A stretch of DNA of 56,193 nt from JACMMS01 sp043758775 (GTDB lineage: Bacteria; Pseudomonadota; Gammaproteobacteria; Burkholderiales; Methylophilaceae), in NCBI GenBank assembly GCA_043758775.1, contig JAYVMU010000008.1, positions 1 through 56,193 on the forward strand. The letters run 5' to 3'. This document shows positions 1 to 9,913 of this stretch, one piece after another (positions within the stretch are counted from its first letter, which is position 1; every line of letters begins with the position of its first letter). Under the pieces are notes generated by a model, which saw nothing but the letters and a program-made list of their open reading frames with translations, was not told the origin of the DNA and did no database searches. The position numbers and the translations under genes are program-made.

Positions 1-23
1 TTCTACCATTGAACTACACCCGC
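1..23 (-). tRNA. tRNA-Gly, 5' part only
   Basis: Read on the minus strand, these 23 bases match the acceptor stem and D-arm start of bacterial tRNA-Gly (GCGGGTGTAGTTCAATGG). The window edge cuts the gene before the anticodon, so the isoacceptor cannot be read. It lies about 70 bases downstream of priA on the same strand and is preceded by its own promoter-like hexamers. Confidence 0.8.
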
Positions 24-33
24 CTAATGCGAC

Positions 34-63
34 ATTTTACTTGGATGACGCTTGCTATGGCAA
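34..63 (-). promoter_or_regulatory. Candidate promoter of tRNA-Gly
   Basis: On the minus strand, TTGCCA (58-63) and TAAAAT (34-39) are separated by 18 bases. The -10 element ends ten bases before the tRNA 5' end. This is a good sigma-70-type arrangement and suggests the tRNA is transcribed independently of priA. Confidence 0.5.
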
Positions 64-94
64 AAATAATACTAAAAAACTGCACTATCACTGA

Positions 95-2326
95 TTAAAA
101 CTCTAATGGGTCTACATCGACTGCCCAGCGAATTCTTTGATTGTTCTTTTCCGCCCGAAGTTGCGGCACTAAATTTCTTAAGAGTTTTTGTAAGGCTAGG
201 CGGTTATTCGTTTGCATCAGCAGTTGTCCACGTTCCATACCTTTCAAGCGTTCCATTTGTGGTCGTACTGGGTCATAAATCATGACATGTTCAGCATGAG
301 GTAATTGTCTTGCACTTTGTGCAGCGTGGCTTAAAAAGCGCGTGACATCGGCAAAGTTGTGCGCTTCTGCACGGACTAATGCAAAATAAGCATACGGTGG
401 AAATTGCGTTGCTGCACGTTCTTGGAGTAGGTTATTGGCATAAGCCGTGTAATCCTGGCTGCGTAATGCATCGAATAAAGCGTGTTGCGGGAATGTAGTC
501 TGCACTATAACTTCGCCCGCCTTATCTGCCCTGCCAGCGCGTCCAGCGACTTGCATCAGCTGAGCAAATAGTCGTTCTGCGGCGCGAAAGTCTGGGCTGA
601 ATAAGGCGCTATCGGTGTCTATTACACCGACTAAAGTGAGGTTTGGAAAGTCGTGACCTTTTGCTAGCATTTGCGTGCCAACCAAAATATCCACTTCACC
701 ATTATGTACGGCGGTGAGTATGTCAGTGAGTACATTTTTATTGCGCGTGCTGTCGCGGTCTACCCGCACGATACGTGCTGTTGGGAATAATGCGTTTAAG
801 GTTTGCTCCAACCGTTGCGTGCCATGGCCAGTCGGGTGCAAATCGGCATTGCCACAACTTGGGCATTGCAATGGAATTTTTTGCTCATGTCCGCAATGAT
901 GGCATCGCAAGCACTTTTGGCTTAAATGCACGACCAATTTGCTGCTACAACGCATGCACGGCGCAATCCAATGGCATGCATTACATAATAGAACAGGCGA
1001 ATAACCGCGGCGATTAATAAATAACAGGCTTTGCTCGCCGCGCGCCAAACGTTCGCGCATCGCTGTAATGAGCAAGGGTGATAAACCGTCTTGTGTGGGC
1101 GATTTACTCACATCGATGCAACGAATATCAGGTAATACAGATTGCGTCACTGCACGCTGATTGAGTGTGAGCAAGCCGTATTTATTGCTCGTGGTAGTTG
1201 GCTCTACTGCGTTATGCCAAGATTCAAGCGCGGGTGTTGCGGTACCCAAGACTACTGGTATATTCAATCGCTGAGCGCGTACCAGCGCTACATCACGCGC
1301 ATGGTAACGCATGCCTTCTTGCTGCTTGTACGAATTATCATGCTCTTCATCAATGATAATCAGTTTGAGATTAGGTAGCGGTGTAAATACTGAAAGCCGT
1401 GTGCCGATGATAATTTTAGCTGTACCAGACGCTGCTGCTAGCCAGCTTTGTAAGCGCCCACTCTCGCTTAAGTTGCTATGCAGACTTACAAGTGCGTATT
1501 GTGGTAGGCGGCTACGAAAGCGCGCCTCAAGTTGTGGGGTCAGATTAATTTCTGGCACTAATACCAAGACTTGGGCATCGATTTCGATTAATACAGACTG
1601 TAACAGACGTATATAAACTTCAGTTTTACCGCTGCCGGTAATGCCATGTAACAACCATGGTTTGAAGCTGCTTTTGGCATCTAATATAGTATTGATAGCA
1701 TATTTCTGCTCACCATTTAATTCAGGCTCAAGCGCGCTGCTACCTAGTTTTATTGGGTGTATAGCCAGTATCTGCTTGCTGGTAAGCCAGCCCATCGCCT
1801 CTAGTTCATTCATCGCTTTGCGCCAGCCAGATGAAAGCGCGCTTAATGCTGCTTCGCTAAGCTCGGTATTTTCTAATAATGCGCTAGCGATTCGGCGTAG
1901 CAAGGCTTTGCGTGGTGGCAGGTTTTTTAAGCCGCCAGTTTTTAAAGTTTCTTCACCTAATACACTTAAACGATAAGCAAATTGTTTGCGACTAGCAGCG
2001 GGTTTTATTTGGCGTAAACGTGCCGGCAATGCTGATATCAGTGCTTGTCCATAAGGTGTTTGATAATAATCGGCACAAAATCTGAGCAACTTAAACGTAG
2101 CGCTATCTAGAACAGTCTCATCCTCAAACACTTGCAAAATAGGTTTGAGTTTTTCTGGTGCTATTTCCGAGCTTGCCGACTTGCTCACCACGATGCCTAC
2201 CAGCCTGCGACCCGCAAAACTGACCACTACTCGCTGACCAATTTGCACAGCAAAACCATCGCCTAGGTAATCAAACAGGCGATCTAATGGCACATCGAGT
2301 GCAATGTTGAGAATGTTTTGCGTCAT
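95..2326 (-). CDS. priA: Primosomal replication restart helicase PriA
   Basis: PriA is a superfamily-2 DNA helicase that recognises stalled forks and reloads the replisome through PriB, DnaT and DnaB. The 743-residue length is normal. The N-terminal DNA-binding part (about 1-105) is followed by the helicase, with Walker A GITGSGKT at 228-235, a DEEH box near 325, and a cysteine-rich zinc region with paired CxxC motifs at about 447-490 (CNAC, CMRC, CLRC, CHHC, CPSC). The ATG start lies in a short intergenic region shared with divergent argS. Assignment is secure. Confidence 0.97.
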   Translation of the reverse strand: MTQNILNIALDVPLDRLFDYLGDGFAVQIGQRVVVSFAGRRLVGIVVSKSASSEIAPEKLKPILQVFEDETVLDSATFKLLRFCADYYQTPYGQALISALPARLRQIKPAASRKQFAYRLSVLGEETLKTGGLKNLPPRKALLRRIASALLENTELSEAALSALSSGWRKAMNELEAMGWLTSKQILAIHPIKLGSSALEPELNGEQKYAINTILDAKSSFKPWLLHGITGSGKTEVYIRLLQSVLIEIDAQVLVLVPEINLTPQLEARFRSRLPQYALVSLHSNLSESGRLQSWLAAASGTAKIIIGTRLSVFTPLPNLKLIIIDEEHDNSYKQQEGMRYHARDVALVRAQRLNIPVVLGTATPALESWHNAVEPTTTSNKYGLLTLNQRAVTQSVLPDIRCIDVSKSPTQDGLSPLLITAMRERLARGEQSLLFINRRGYSPVLLCNACHWIAPCMRCSSKLVVHLSQKCLRCHHCGHEQKIPLQCPSCGNADLHPTGHGTQRLEQTLNALFPTARIVRVDRDSTRNKNVLTDILTAVHNGEVDILVGTQMLAKGHDFPNLTLVGVIDTDSALFSPDFRAAERLFAQLMQVAGRAGRADKAGEVIVQTTFPQHALFDALRSQDYTAYANNLLQERAATQFPPYAYFALVRAEAHNFADVTRFLSHAAQSARQLPHAEHVMIYDPVRPQMERLKGMERGQLLMQTNNRLALQKLLRNLVPQLRAEKNNQRIRWAVDVDPLEF

Positions 2327-2376
2327 ATTGTGCTACGCGTTGGGATTAAGTGCAAAATTTTAGTTATAAGTACTAT

Positions 2377-2389
2377 TTGAGTTAAAATA
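2377..2389 (+). promoter_or_regulatory. Promoter-like element upstream of argS
   Basis: TTGAGTTAAAATA contains a TAAAAT -10-like hexamer only 12 bases before the proposed argS start. The same 13-mer occurs at 55403-55415 upstream of hisB. If it is the -10 element, the argS mRNA would be nearly leaderless, or translation starts further in. Confidence 0.35.
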
Positions 2390-2400
2390 CGCGTTTTATA

Positions 2401-4113
2401 TTGAATGGCATCGCTTGTAAAGCAAGCCTCGAAAATACCGCCTTGAAAGCACATCTTACAGAATTATTAAATTTAAGTGCAAAAAGCTTAAATCTTGACC
2501 TGAACGAAACTGTTATCCATTTAGAACGTCCAAAAAACGCGCAACATGGTGATTTTTCAACTAATTTAGCTATGTTATTAGCTAAGCCATTACGCCAGAA
2601 CCCGGGCGCGATTGCTGAAAGTCTGATTGCTGCATTGCCTGCCTCTAGCTATCTTGCTAAAGCTGAAATTGCCGGTGCAGGGTTTATCAATTTCACCTTA
2701 AATGCAAACGCTAAACAAGCTGTTATCAAACAAATTCAGGCTTTAGGTGCTGGTTTCGGTAAAAATAAAAGTGGCGAAAAAAATGGAGTAGCTCAGAAAG
2801 TACAAGTTGAGTTTGTATCTGCTAACCCTACAGGTCCGCTGCATGTGGGGCATGGTCGTGGTGCGGCAGTGGGTGATTGTTTAGCGCGCCTGCTAGACGC
2901 TAATGGATGGGATGTGACGCGCGAGTTTTATTACAACGATGCGGGTGCGCAAATTGACAATCTGACTTTGTCAGTGCAAGCACGTTTGAATGGTATTGCG
3001 ACTGACGATGAAAGCTTCCCTGAAAATGGCTACCGCGGCGATTACATAGTCGATATCGCCAATGCGTATTTAGCCAAACAAACCGTAGTGGCGGATGATA
3101 TTGCTATGACGGCTTCTGGCGATGCGAGCGATTCCGATGCGATTAGAAAATTCGCCGTGGCCTATTTGCGTCATGAACAAGATTTAGATTTGCAGGCATT
3201 TCAAATTAAGTTTGACGTGTTCTCACTTGAAAGTGCTTTGTACTCAGAAGGAAAAGTGGAAAACACGGTGCAGGCACTCATTAAAAGCGGTCATACCTAC
3301 GAGCGGGACAACGCGCTCTGGTTGCGCACCACGGATTTTGGTGATGATAAAGATCGTGTGATGCGCAAATCTGAAGGCGGTTATACCTATTTTGTACCGG
3401 ATGTGGCATACCACTTGGATAAATGGCAACGTGGTTTTGTGCGTGTGATTAATGAGCAGGGCGCGGATCATCACAGCACTATTACCCGAGTGCGTGCTGG
3501 CCTGCAAGCGCTGGATATGGGTATTCCTGCCGCTTGGCCAGATTATGTATTACACCAAATGGTGACCGTCATGCGTGGCGGAGAAGAGGTGAAACTATCC
3601 AAGCGTGCCGGCAGTTATGTGACTTTACGCGACTTGATTGAAGAAGTTGGCTGTGACGCAACGCGTTACTTTTTAGCGGCGCGGCGCACAGATTCACAAT
3701 TGGTATTTGATATCGATTTAGCCCGCGCACAAACTAACGACAACCCTGTGTACTATATTCAATATGCGCATGCGCGTATTTGTAGCGTGCTTGGACAATG
3801 GGCTGGTGAAACAGCGATGTTAAATTCAGCTGACTTAAGTTTGTTGGATTCTGTACACGAAGTTGTATTAATGCAGCGTTTGAGTGAGTTTCCCGAGGTG
3901 GTAATCAATGCCGCTACAGATATGGCGCCACATATGATTGCCACTTATTTAAAAGATTGCGCAAGCGACTTGCATAGCTATTACAATGAGACTAAATTTT
4001 TGGTGGATGACCTGCCAACTAAATTAGCACGTTTAGCGCTGATTGCGGCAACGCAGCAAGTATTAAAAAATGGTTTAGAGTTATTAGGCGTTAGTGCACC
4101 GCAAAAGATGTAA
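2401..4113 (+). CDS. argS: Arginyl-tRNA synthetase
   Basis: Class I aminoacyl-tRNA synthetase that charges tRNA-Arg in the cytoplasm. The 570-residue protein shows the N-terminal Add-1 domain, the HIGH-type signature HVGH at 148-151 (context NPTGPLHVGHGRG), a degenerate KMSKS region as VKLSKR near 397, and a C-terminal anticodon-binding helical domain. An in-frame stop at 2383-2385 limits the start. TTG at 2401 gives the longest frame, without a clear Shine-Dalgarno sequence, and TTG at 2443 is an alternative. Function is certain; the start is not. Confidence 0.95.
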   Translation: MNGIACKASLENTALKAHLTELLNLSAKSLNLDLNETVIHLERPKNAQHGDFSTNLAMLLAKPLRQNPGAIAESLIAALPASSYLAKAEIAGAGFINFTLNANAKQAVIKQIQALGAGFGKNKSGEKNGVAQKVQVEFVSANPTGPLHVGHGRGAAVGDCLARLLDANGWDVTREFYYNDAGAQIDNLTLSVQARLNGIATDDESFPENGYRGDYIVDIANAYLAKQTVVADDIAMTASGDASDSDAIRKFAVAYLRHEQDLDLQAFQIKFDVFSLESALYSEGKVENTVQALIKSGHTYERDNALWLRTTDFGDDKDRVMRKSEGGYTYFVPDVAYHLDKWQRGFVRVINEQGADHHSTITRVRAGLQALDMGIPAAWPDYVLHQMVTVMRGGEEVKLSKRAGSYVTLRDLIEEVGCDATRYFLAARRTDSQLVFDIDLARAQTNDNPVYYIQYAHARICSVLGQWAGETAMLNSADLSLLDSVHEVVLMQRLSEFPEVVINAATDMAPHMIATYLKDCASDLHSYYNETKFLVDDLPTKLARLALIAATQQVLKNGLELLGVSAPQKM

Positions 4114-4180
4114 CAAATTACAAAAATAATATATAGCACTCATAACATTAAAGTATGAATAATCGAAGGATTTAAGCATC

Positions 4181-4783
4181 ATGAGTAGAGATTACAAACC
4201 CGCCCCGCAAAAAACTAACGATAGTAAAGGCAGTTCATTTTTTTCTGGCTTGCTGATTGGTTTCTTGTTGGGAATTGGCGCAGCACTTGCGGTGACTTTG
4301 ATGATTAAAGGCAATGGCAGCCCATTCACCAATAAAAATACACAGGCAGCCATAGTGGAGCCTATGGCGCCAACTGCAAAACCGTCTGCGGATGACGCAT
4401 TGCCAAAAGATGAAAGCCCTAAGCCAAAAACAGATGAACAAAAGCATTTTGATTTTTACACTATTCTTCCTGGCACAGAAACTACGGTGACGGAAAAGGA
4501 TATCAAAGATAATGCTGCAACGATTAAAAAAGATAATTACTTTTTGCAAACAGGTGCATTCCCAAATGAAGCTGATGCAGATAATATGAAAGCTAAACTT
4601 GCACTGCAAGGTTTTGAGGCTGTTGTGCAAACGGCTGACATTCCAGAAAAAGGCGTATGGCATCGCGTGCGCGTAGGGCCATTAAGTGATATTAATCAAA
4701 TTAATAAGACGCGAAGTGAACTAGTTTCGGACGGTTTTAATGTAGACTTAATTAAAGTACATTCAGAGACGCCGGCACAATAG
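4181..4783 (+). CDS. SPOR-domain membrane protein (FtsN-like)
   Basis: Bitopic inner-membrane protein of 200 residues. It has a short cytoplasmic N-terminus, one membrane segment at about 20-42, a Pro/Lys/Asp-rich linker (about 45-115) and a C-terminal SPOR domain (about 118-195, starting YFLQTGAFPNEADA). SPOR domains bind denuded glycan strands at the division septum, so a septal role is expected from the family. FtsN orthology cannot be shown from the sequence because short SPOR proteins are numerous. The argS-SPOR-dsbA order is common in betaproteobacteria. AAGGA precedes the ATG. Confidence 0.85.
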   Translation: MSRDYKPAPQKTNDSKGSSFFSGLLIGFLLGIGAALAVTLMIKGNGSPFTNKNTQAAIVEPMAPTAKPSADDALPKDESPKPKTDEQKHFDFYTILPGTETTVTEKDIKDNAATIKKDNYFLQTGAFPNEADADNMKAKLALQGFEAVVQTADIPEKGVWHRVRVGPLSDINQINKTRSELVSDGFNVDLIKVHSETPAQ

Positions 4784-4859
4784 TACTGTCATCCCAAACT
4801 CTTTTAATACGTTTCACACAAGCCTCACTACTAAGAAGTCCATCATAAGGAAAAGCACA

Positions 4860-5507
4860 ATGAAAAAGTTTTTAGCCACTTTGTTTTTGTTATTAAGTAC
4901 ACATGCATTCGCCGAAGCACCAGCTGCGGCGTTTCAGCAAGGTAGAGATTATGATGTCACTGTACAAACTATCCCCACAGATAATCCAGCAAAAATTGAA
5001 GTGGTTGAGCTGTTTTGGTATGGTTGCCCTCATTGTTATCACATGGACCCAGTATTAAATGCTTGGCTTAAAAAACAAGCGGCTGATGTTAGCTTTAAAC
5101 GTGTGCCTGGCATACCAAATGCTAGCTGGGTGCCAATGGCAAAAGCTTATTATGCGATGGAAGCACTTGGTGTGTTAGAGAAATTACATCAGCCTTTGTT
5201 TGATGCGATCCATAAAACCAGAACCCTTAACCCAGACGATGAAGCCGCAGCCATAGCTTGGATAACTAACCAAAGTGGTCTAGATAAAGCAAAAGTAGAA
5301 GGTGAGTTTAAATCATTCTCTATGAACACTAAACTTAATCGTGCAGCACAGTTCTTCCGCGCAACGGGTGCAACGGGTGTACCAAGCATTATTATTGATG
5401 GCAAATATATTACCTCTAGCACGATGGCGGGTGATAATGAAAAAGCTTTAAAAGTTGCGGATTACTTGATTGATAATATTCGTAAGGCAAAAGTTAAAAA
5501 GAAATAA
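4860..5507 (+). CDS. dsbA: Thiol:disulfide interchange protein DsbA
   Basis: Periplasmic oxidase that introduces disulfides into exported proteins and is re-oxidised by DsbB. A signal peptide covers about residues 1-18, with a THAFA|EA cleavage site. The thioredoxin-fold active site is C56-P-H-C59, the classical DsbA dipeptide, and the cis-proline loop TGVPS lies near residue 175. At 215 residues it is of normal size. Cytochrome c4, PilS-regulated pilins and other exported cysteine proteins in this genome are plausible substrates. A strong terminator follows, so this is the last gene of the argS-side cluster. Confidence 0.94.
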   Translation: MKKFLATLFLLLSTHAFAEAPAAAFQQGRDYDVTVQTIPTDNPAKIEVVELFWYGCPHCYHMDPVLNAWLKKQAADVSFKRVPGIPNASWVPMAKAYYAMEALGVLEKLHQPLFDAIHKTRTLNPDDEAAAIAWITNQSGLDKAKVEGEFKSFSMNTKLNRAAQFFRATGATGVPSIIIDGKYITSSTMAGDNEKALKVADYLIDNIRKAKVKKK

Positions 5508-5541
5508 TATTTCTCATTAGATTTACAATACCAAAATAATT

Positions 5542-5576
5542 AACCCGCTTCAGTTAATATTGATGCGGGTTTTTTG
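5542..5576 (+). terminator. Rho-independent terminator after dsbA
   Basis: AACCCGC (5542-5548) pairs with GCGGGTT (5565-5571) across a 16-base loop, and the right arm runs into a T-tract. It separates dsbA from the downstream SDR gene. Confidence 0.8.
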
Positions 5577-5599
5577 TAGCTTATCTTTGAACGGATGCA

Positions 5600-6385
5600 A
5601 TGAATAATAAAAGGTTAAAAGTATTTATTACTGGCGCATCTAGCGGGATAGGCGCGGCCTTAGCCCATGAATATGCAAAACAAGGCGCAATTTTAGGCTT
5701 AGTAGCACGACGCGGCGAAGAGTTGCAGAAACTTGCCACAGAGATTCAGCAGCAGCAATGTCATCAGGTCGTTGTATATGCGGTAGATGTACGAGATAGC
5801 CGTGCATTGCAGTTGGCGGCGCAAGATTTTATTAGCCAATTTGGAGCACCAGATATCGTCATTGCTAGTGCCGGTGTCAGTATTGGCACATTGACGCAGC
5901 ATGCTGAGGATATCGAAAGCTTTAAAACGGTGATGGATATTAATGTAGTAGGGATGGTGAATACTTTTCAACCATTTATTGAAGCCATGATAAAACAGCA
6001 GCACGGCCAATTAGTTGGCTTTGCCAGCGTGGCAGGTATTCGTGGTTTGCCGGGCGCTGGGGCTTATAGTGCATCAAAAGCGGCGGCAATTTCTTACCTT
6101 GAGAGCTTACGGGTTGAGATGCAACCTTATGGTATAGCGGTGACGACGATTGCGCCAGGTTATATCCGCACGCCGATGACGGATATTAACCCTTATAAAA
6201 TGCCATTTTTAATGGATGTTGATGTAGCAGCGGTAAAGTTTGCTAAAGCCATTGCGGCAAAAAGACGTTTTACGGTAATTCCCTGGCAGATGGCTATAGT
6301 CGCACGTGGTATGCGCTTCATACCACCATTTTTATGGGATTTTATGATGCGTAATGCACCACATAAACCCAGATTTATGAAGTAG
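5600..6385 (+). CDS. Short-chain dehydrogenase/reductase
   Basis: A classical SDR of 261 residues. It has the Rossmann cofactor motif TGASSGIG at 11-18, an NAG-like segment (SAGVS), the catalytic serine in the ASVAG region, and YSASK for the Tyr/Lys pair at about 156-160. The basic residues after the first glycine loop (ARRGEE) favour NADP(H). The substrate cannot be read from sequence. The hydrophobic C-terminal segment with RGMRFIPPFLWDFMMR resembles membrane-associated SDRs. It ends only 11 bases from the convergent FAD oxidoreductase gene. Confidence 0.88.
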   Translation: MNNKRLKVFITGASSGIGAALAHEYAKQGAILGLVARRGEELQKLATEIQQQQCHQVVVYAVDVRDSRALQLAAQDFISQFGAPDIVIASAGVSIGTLTQHAEDIESFKTVMDINVVGMVNTFQPFIEAMIKQQHGQLVGFASVAGIRGLPGAGAYSASKAAAISYLESLRVEMQPYGIAVTTIAPGYIRTPMTDINPYKMPFLMDVDVAAVKFAKAIAAKRRFTVIPWQMAIVARGMRFIPPFLWDFMMRNAPHKPRFMK

Positions 6386-6396
6386 CCGTTGAATAT

Positions 6397-8046
6397 TTAG
6401 TTGCTTACTAGTGATAGTGCTACTGCCTCGGCGGCGCGAATACCATCTACTGCGGCAGAGAAAATTCCACCGGCATAGCCTGCACCTTCACCCGTAGGAT
6501 ACAAACCTAGTGTGTTGATGCTTTGCATGGTACTGTCATCACGTTTGATGCGGATGGGCGATGATGTGCGTGTTTCAACCCCAGTGAGTAGTGCATCTGG
6601 CAAATCATAGCCTTTGATTTGCTTGGCAAAGGCAGGTAATGCCTCGCGGATAGCGGTAATGGCATATTTGGGTAAGGCGCTAGATAAATCGCCTAGGCTC
6701 ACTCCTGGCGTGTAAGAGGGTTGCACACTAGCAAATTTTGTGGACGGCGTAGCATTTAAGAAATCACCTACTAACTGTGCCGGTGCTTGATAATTGCTAC
6801 CGCCTAATACATAAGCATGCGATTCTAACTGACGTTGTAAGGCCACGCCTGTTAAGGGGTTGGTTGTGGGGTCGCCACTGTAATCTGCTTCAAAATCCAC
6901 TGGATCTATGCCCACGACAATGCCACTATTGGCATTACGTTCATTACGAGAATACTGACTCATACCGTTCACCACAACACGACCTGCCTCAGATGCAGCG
7001 GCTACCACTGTGCCACCAGGGCACATACAAAAACTATAAACGGCACGACCATTCTCCGCATGATGTACTAGCTTGTAATCTGCTGCGCCGAGTTGTTTTT
7101 GTACTTGTTCGTAATTGTTACCATAGCGCGCTTTGTCAATTAGTGATTGCGGATGTTCGATTCTAAAGCCGATGGCAAAGGGCTTGGCCTCCACATAAAT
7201 GCCACGTTTATGCACCAGCTCGAAAGTGTCGCGTGCGCTGTGGCCGATAGCCAAAATGAGATGATTCGTCGTGATATGTTCACCGTTGGCTAAAGTAACA
7301 CCTTGAATTTTGCCATTATCTATCGCAATATCATCCACGCGGCTTTCAAAGCGAATTTCACCACCTAGCGCGGTAATATCGGCGCGCATCGCTTCTACCA
7401 TGCTGACTAATTTGAAGGTGCCGATATGCGGATGGCTTAAATACAAAATCTCTTCGGGTGCGCCGGCTTTTACAAACTCCTGCAGTACTTTGCGTCCGTA
7501 AAAATGGGGATCTTTAATCTGGCTATAGAGTTTGCCGTCAGAAAAAGTACCAGCGCCGCCTTCACCAAATTGCACGTTGGACTCAGGATTGAGTTCAGAC
7601 TTACGCCACAGGCCCCAAGTGTCTTTGGTGCGTTCGCGTACCGCTTTACCGCGTTCTAACACAATGGGTTTAAAACCAGATTGCGCTAAAATAAGTGCGG
7701 CAAAAATCCCTGCTGGACCAAAGCCCACTACAATCGGGCGAGGCTTTTTATTATGATGACTATTGTTTTCATTCGCTGACGCGACAAACTTATAACTGGT
7801 ATCTGGCGTAACAGAAACGCGTTTGTCATTCTTTAATTTTTTTAATAGTCCAATTTCATTTTTTATCGCGACATCCACCGTGTAAACAAACAGAATCGCA
7901 TTGCGTTTACGCGCATCGGTACCGCGCTTAAAAATACTAAAATCCGCGACGTCAGTATCTGTTACACCAAGCCGATTGACTATGGCGGTTTTGAGCGCAG
8001 TTTCGGTATGGTCTAACGGTAGTTTTATTTCGGTAATTCTTAGCAT
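6397..8046 (-). CDS. FAD-dependent oxidoreductase (COG2509-type dehydrogenase)
   Basis: A 549-residue flavoprotein. The first 100 residues form a small N-terminal domain, followed by the FAD-binding dinucleotide loop GFGPAG at 108-113, an ERG motif (VLERGKAVRERT), and a C-terminal FAD closure motif (GLYPTGEGAGYAGG). The TRTSSPIRI segment is typical of the uncharacterised bacterial family once called NAD-utilising dehydrogenases. The physiological substrate is unknown. It lies 15 bases downstream of hda on the same strand, so co-transcription is likely. Confidence 0.85.
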   Translation of the reverse strand: MLRITEIKLPLDHTETALKTAIVNRLGVTDTDVADFSIFKRGTDARKRNAILFVYTVDVAIKNEIGLLKKLKNDKRVSVTPDTSYKFVASANENNSHHNKKPRPIVVGFGPAGIFAALILAQSGFKPIVLERGKAVRERTKDTWGLWRKSELNPESNVQFGEGGAGTFSDGKLYSQIKDPHFYGRKVLQEFVKAGAPEEILYLSHPHIGTFKLVSMVEAMRADITALGGEIRFESRVDDIAIDNGKIQGVTLANGEHITTNHLILAIGHSARDTFELVHKRGIYVEAKPFAIGFRIEHPQSLIDKARYGNNYEQVQKQLGAADYKLVHHAENGRAVYSFCMCPGGTVVAAASEAGRVVVNGMSQYSRNERNANSGIVVGIDPVDFEADYSGDPTTNPLTGVALQRQLESHAYVLGGSNYQAPAQLVGDFLNATPSTKFASVQPSYTPGVSLGDLSSALPKYAITAIREALPAFAKQIKGYDLPDALLTGVETRTSSPIRIKRDDSTMQSINTLGLYPTGEGAGYAGGIFSAAVDGIRAAEAVALSLVSN

Positions 8047-8061
8047 GTAAAAGCAGTGTAA

Positions 8062-8679
8062 TTAGTTAGTTGGGAGTTGTAGTAAATTGCGCAACATGGG
8101 CACAGTGACGGATTTTTTAGTGGCGAGTGACCATTCATCCAAGGCATTTAACGTCGCCATTAAAGTAGGTAAATCTCGACGTAAATAACGCAAACAATAG
8201 TCTAGCACTTCATCCGGTAATTTCATGCCACGCTCGAAGGCATGGTTTTTTAAGGCGAGGGCTTTTTCGCTATCCGTAAGCGGATGCAATTGGTAGACCA
8301 ACCCCCATGCCAAACGCGTGGCTAAGTCATCGCGTAAACCCATTTTTGTGGGCGTGGCATCGCCAGTCACAATGAGGATTCCAGACGACTCACGGGTTTG
8401 ATTGTAAGTATTAAATAAAGCAATTTGTGCTTCGTTATCCAGCAGTTGCACATCGTCGGTACAAATTAAGTCATGTGTTGTGGGGTTATTTAGACAAGCC
8501 TGAATTAAATGACTTTTACCGCAGCCCTTTTCACCCCACAAATAGATAAAACCTTGTGACTTGCCAGTGAGTGCGCTCTGCAATGCATGTATTGCCTCGG
8601 CGTTACGCCCCAAGACAAAATTATCTAATGTGGGTTTAGGTGGAGGAGCAATATCGAGTAAAAGCTGCTTCATAGACAT
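8062..8679 (-). CDS. hda: DnaA regulatory inactivator Hda
   Basis: DnaA-related AAA+ protein of 205 residues. In the family it binds the sliding clamp and stimulates DnaA-ATP hydrolysis, preventing re-initiation. A clamp-binding-like N-terminal motif (KQLLLDI, 4-10) precedes Walker A GEKGCGKS at 49-56. The protein lacks the DnaA DNA-binding domain IV, which distinguishes it from DnaA. It sits downstream of the AI-2E permease gene, an arrangement seen in other betaproteobacteria. Confidence 0.9.
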   Translation of the reverse strand: MSMKQLLLDIAPPPKPTLDNFVLGRNAEAIHALQSALTGKSQGFIYLWGEKGCGKSHLIQACLNNPTTHDLICTDDVQLLDNEAQIALFNTYNQTRESSGILIVTGDATPTKMGLRDDLATRLAWGLVYQLHPLTDSEKALALKNHAFERGMKLPDEVLDYCLRYLRRDLPTLMATLNALDEWSLATKKSVTVPMLRNLLQLPTN

Positions 8680-8705
8680 AAGTTATTTCGTTGAACCCAA
8701 CGTAA

Positions 8706-9806
8706 TTATTGGTAAAAATCACTAGCTAAGTACCAGCGCTGGATATGACGAACACCTACGGCAATGGCTGCTGTTACTGGCAAGGCTAATAATATGCCAG
8801 CAAAGCCAAATAATTGACCACCTGCCATCAAGGCGAAAATGACCGCTACAGGATGCAGGCCTATGCGATCACCCACTAACCACGGCGTCAATATCATACT
8901 TTCTAAAATTTGCCCTAAGCCAAATACAATGAGTACAGGGATTAATTGTCCAAGACTAGTAAATTGCAAAAAGCCAGAGGAGATAGCCAATATGATGCCT
9001 AAGCTAATGCCTAGATAAGGCACAAAGCCCAACAAGCCTGCTAGTAAGCCAATCGGCAAGGCTAAATCAAGTCCTGCAAAATATAAACCGATGGTGTAAA
9101 ACACACTCATCAGTAACATCACAGTAAGTTGTCCGCGTAAAAACTCACCCAAAACACTGTCTATCTCGCTGGCAATTTCAAGAGTTTTAGCCGAGTAACG
9201 GCGTGGTACAAGTTGTCCGATATGCGCTAACAGTGGATGCCAGTCACGCAGCAAATAAAACAATACCAGCGGAATGAGTAATAAATTAAACAGTCCGCTA
9301 ATGAGTGCTAAGCCGTGGCTACTCAACGTTATCAGAGTTTGCCTAACAAAATTCCCTGCGGTTTGCCAATGTTTACTCAGTATAGTTTGGATTTGTGCGA
9401 TATCTATATTCAGTGTCACACCAAAATTATGCAGTAGCCAAGGCTCAATTTTAGTACGTAGATTAGTGAGATATTCTGGTAGTTTTTGTGCGAGTAATAT
9501 AATTTCTTTTTGTAATAATGGTACGACTATGAGCAGCAGTAATAATACGATGATTGCTAGCAGTAACATGACGATGATGGTCGCGGTAACTCGTCCAAGG
9601 CTACGTTGCCCAATGTAAGGAAAATGTATAGAGGCGGTGCTAATACGATTCACAAGAGGATTAGCTATATACGCCAAAATTGCTGCTACCAAAAATGGTG
9701 TGAGTATGGGGTTGAGCCAATATAGCAATAGAAAAACAGCCGCTAACAGCATCCAACCACGATAATTTTTGATATCTTTCGTCATGTTTTCTCGTTTGGA
9801 CGTCAT
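8706..9806 (-). CDS. AI-2E/PerM family membrane permease
   Basis: Polytopic inner-membrane protein of 366 residues with about eight hydrophobic segments in the usual order for the AI-2E exporter (PerM/TqsA) superfamily. It has two N-terminal helices, a soluble helical insert (about 60-150), and a conserved C-terminal block with PYLG, LGQILES and LHP motifs. Transported substrates in this family are largely unproven; some members export autoinducer-2 or move Na+/H+. ATG at 9806 gives the longest form. ATG at 9785 (MTKDIKNYRG) is an equally good start. It is divergent from purM. Confidence 0.82.
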   Translation of the reverse strand: MTSKRENMTKDIKNYRGWMLLAAVFLLLYWLNPILTPFLVAAILAYIANPLVNRISTASIHFPYIGQRSLGRVTATIIVMLLLAIIVLLLLLIVVPLLQKEIILLAQKLPEYLTNLRTKIEPWLLHNFGVTLNIDIAQIQTILSKHWQTAGNFVRQTLITLSSHGLALISGLFNLLLIPLVLFYLLRDWHPLLAHIGQLVPRRYSAKTLEIASEIDSVLGEFLRGQLTVMLLMSVFYTIGLYFAGLDLALPIGLLAGLLGFVPYLGISLGIILAISSGFLQFTSLGQLIPVLIVFGLGQILESMILTPWLVGDRIGLHPVAVIFALMAGGQLFGFAGILLALPVTAAIAVGVRHIQRWYLASDFYQ

Positions 9807-9913
9807 TTCGGTTAAAATTATGCTTATTTATGAATTCTTGCGTTACTAATCACATTATAGACGCAGAAGCACCTTTTATAACGCTTAGATAGCGCAGAAA
9901 GCGAGAACATCAG